NCBI RefSeq assembly: GCF_002775205.1
Contig: NC_036447.1
Span: forward strand, 26,394,501 to 26,458,500
DNA from: Xiphophorus maculatus
Lineage: Eukaryota; Chordata; Actinopteri; Cyprinodontiformes; Poeciliidae
Direction: 5' to 3'
DNA: 64,000 nt
Position 1 is the first letter of the stretch, and each line of letters begins with the position of its first letter. The notes under the pieces are model-generated. The model did no database searches. It was not told the DNA's origin and saw nothing but the letters and a program-made list of their open reading frames with translations. A program made the translations under genes and the position numbers. Positions 62,901-64,000 of the stretch are shown piece after piece.

Positions 62901-64000
62901 TACATGCTATTTTATATATACATATACTGTATATACATATATTTTTTTAAACTAATGTATCCTTTCTCTTGCTGGTTTTATGGTTTTCTCTGCAGCTGCC
63001 TTGAAAGCTGCAGGTTCATTGCGGTTGCTCAGCAAAGAGGAAAAAAAAACAAAGTTTTTGTCTGCGCATGGTTCGTGAATGGAGTCAATTTAAATTTCTG
63101 AACGCATGCGAGACTGACCATGAGTGGTGAAATATTCATCGTTTTGTCAATGGTTGCTGCGGAAGCTTAAATAGATGAAGACCACATTTGTATTCAAATG
63201 TAAGTACTGTCTCTTGTAAGAAAGAAAATCTTCTGGCACTACATGTTGGGTGTAACAGATGAAATAAGTTGCGTATTCAATAATTCATACATGTCAGGCA
63301 TTAAAAAGCAGCAACAACAAAAAAAAAACAGAGAAAAGTCACATTACATAAGACAAACAGTTTTAAAGAGTAATGAGCAAACACATTGATCTGTGCCCAG
63401 ATCACTCTAACCTGGCAGCTCTCCCAACTTGCAATTCTTTGAAGTTAGAGAAAAAAATAGAGAAAAATGTGACGACTGGAACCCGGGTACAACAACACAG
63501 TGTCTCTTCGTACCTCTGGAAAAGACACCAGTAGGAGCAGATAAGTGGTAACACAACAAAACATGTGAGTATGTCTCCTGTAGCATGCCTTGCCTTTTTA
63601 CTCTGGATGTTAAAAGATTTTGATTTAGATTTAGAAGGGAAAAGAAAAAAAAAATCTTAAAGACCTTGTTAAAATTCTGATTACAGCTTTGGTTTAGAAG
63701 TTTGTTTTTCAAAGCGTTAACTATACCATGCTTGCTCTTTCTCTTTTTGTCCAAACATTAGGCGCTTTGCTAGCACATCCAGAGAACATTAACATTTACA
63801 ACATTTTCCAAATGGCAACCACGATGCAACATATGGGGATTTTGCGTGATAAATCAACACAAAACAGTGCATGTTTCTTATATTGACGGAGTATATAATG
63901 TGTGAAAAGGGAGGCATTCATTTTGGAGAACCTACTGCAAATATCAATGAAGTGTTTTTGGTTACTCTGTGTCCACAGCTTTGCTTTTTTTCTGCCTATT
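62901..64000. other. Right edge, no recognised gene
   Basis: AT-rich sequence with no exon, repeat end or motif that I can support. Confidence 0.55.

Overview
This is a vertebrate, almost certainly teleost fish, nuclear window. It is AT-rich intergenic and intronic DNA carrying four spliced protein genes, with no bacterial features. The fish assignment rests on the proteins (one residue-level orthologue each of PLA2G6, CBX6, NPTXR and DNAL4) and on the repeats: L2/CR1-group LINE copies, a tRNA-derived SINE with an L2-type tail ending in GGAT repeats, Tc1-like remnants, and many short inverted-repeat (MITE-like) elements. I read the exons by hand from splice sites, reading phase and family similarity. 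Species cannot be fixed.

Layout. Minus strand, 186-11100: pla2g6 (calcium-independent phospholipase A2). The 5' end, the ankyrin-repeat half and the linker are present; the patatin catalytic half lies beyond the left edge. Plus strand, about 13000-25880: cbx6, a Polycomb chromobox protein, five coding exons and a probable 4.5-kb 3' UTR. Plus strand, about 30150-42790: nptxr, the neuronal pentraxin receptor, five coding exons. Plus strand, about 49600-53660: dnal4, an LC8-like axonemal dynein light chain, three coding exons. From about 53700 to 64000 I see no convincing protein gene, only repeats and a possible promoter/first exon near 62700.

The order cbx6-nptxr-dnal4, all in one orientation, is the conserved order of human 22q13.1. 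pla2g6 is divergent from cbx6, with about 2 kb between the two promoter regions. The four genes do not form a pathway: pla2g6 is lipid metabolism, cbx6 chromatin repression, nptxr synaptic AMPA-receptor clustering, dnal4 ciliary/axonemal or dynein function. Their neighbourhood is inherited synteny.

The accessory content is transposon-derived. Most informative are a hAT-like element at 32049-33276 with a perfect 8-bp target duplication, a nested pair at 5169-5844 / 5238-5600, another nested pair at 21563-22713 / 22002-22565, an uninterrupted LINE reverse-transcriptase reading frame inside cbx6 intron 3 (15866-17600, minus), and several perfect 14- to 19-bp hairpins. I found no CRISPR array, no operon and no clearly new biological system. 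The best leads are the palindromic RFX-type X-box at the cbx6 promoter, the divergent pla2g6 linker exon, the enlarged linker in nptxr, and the hairpins.
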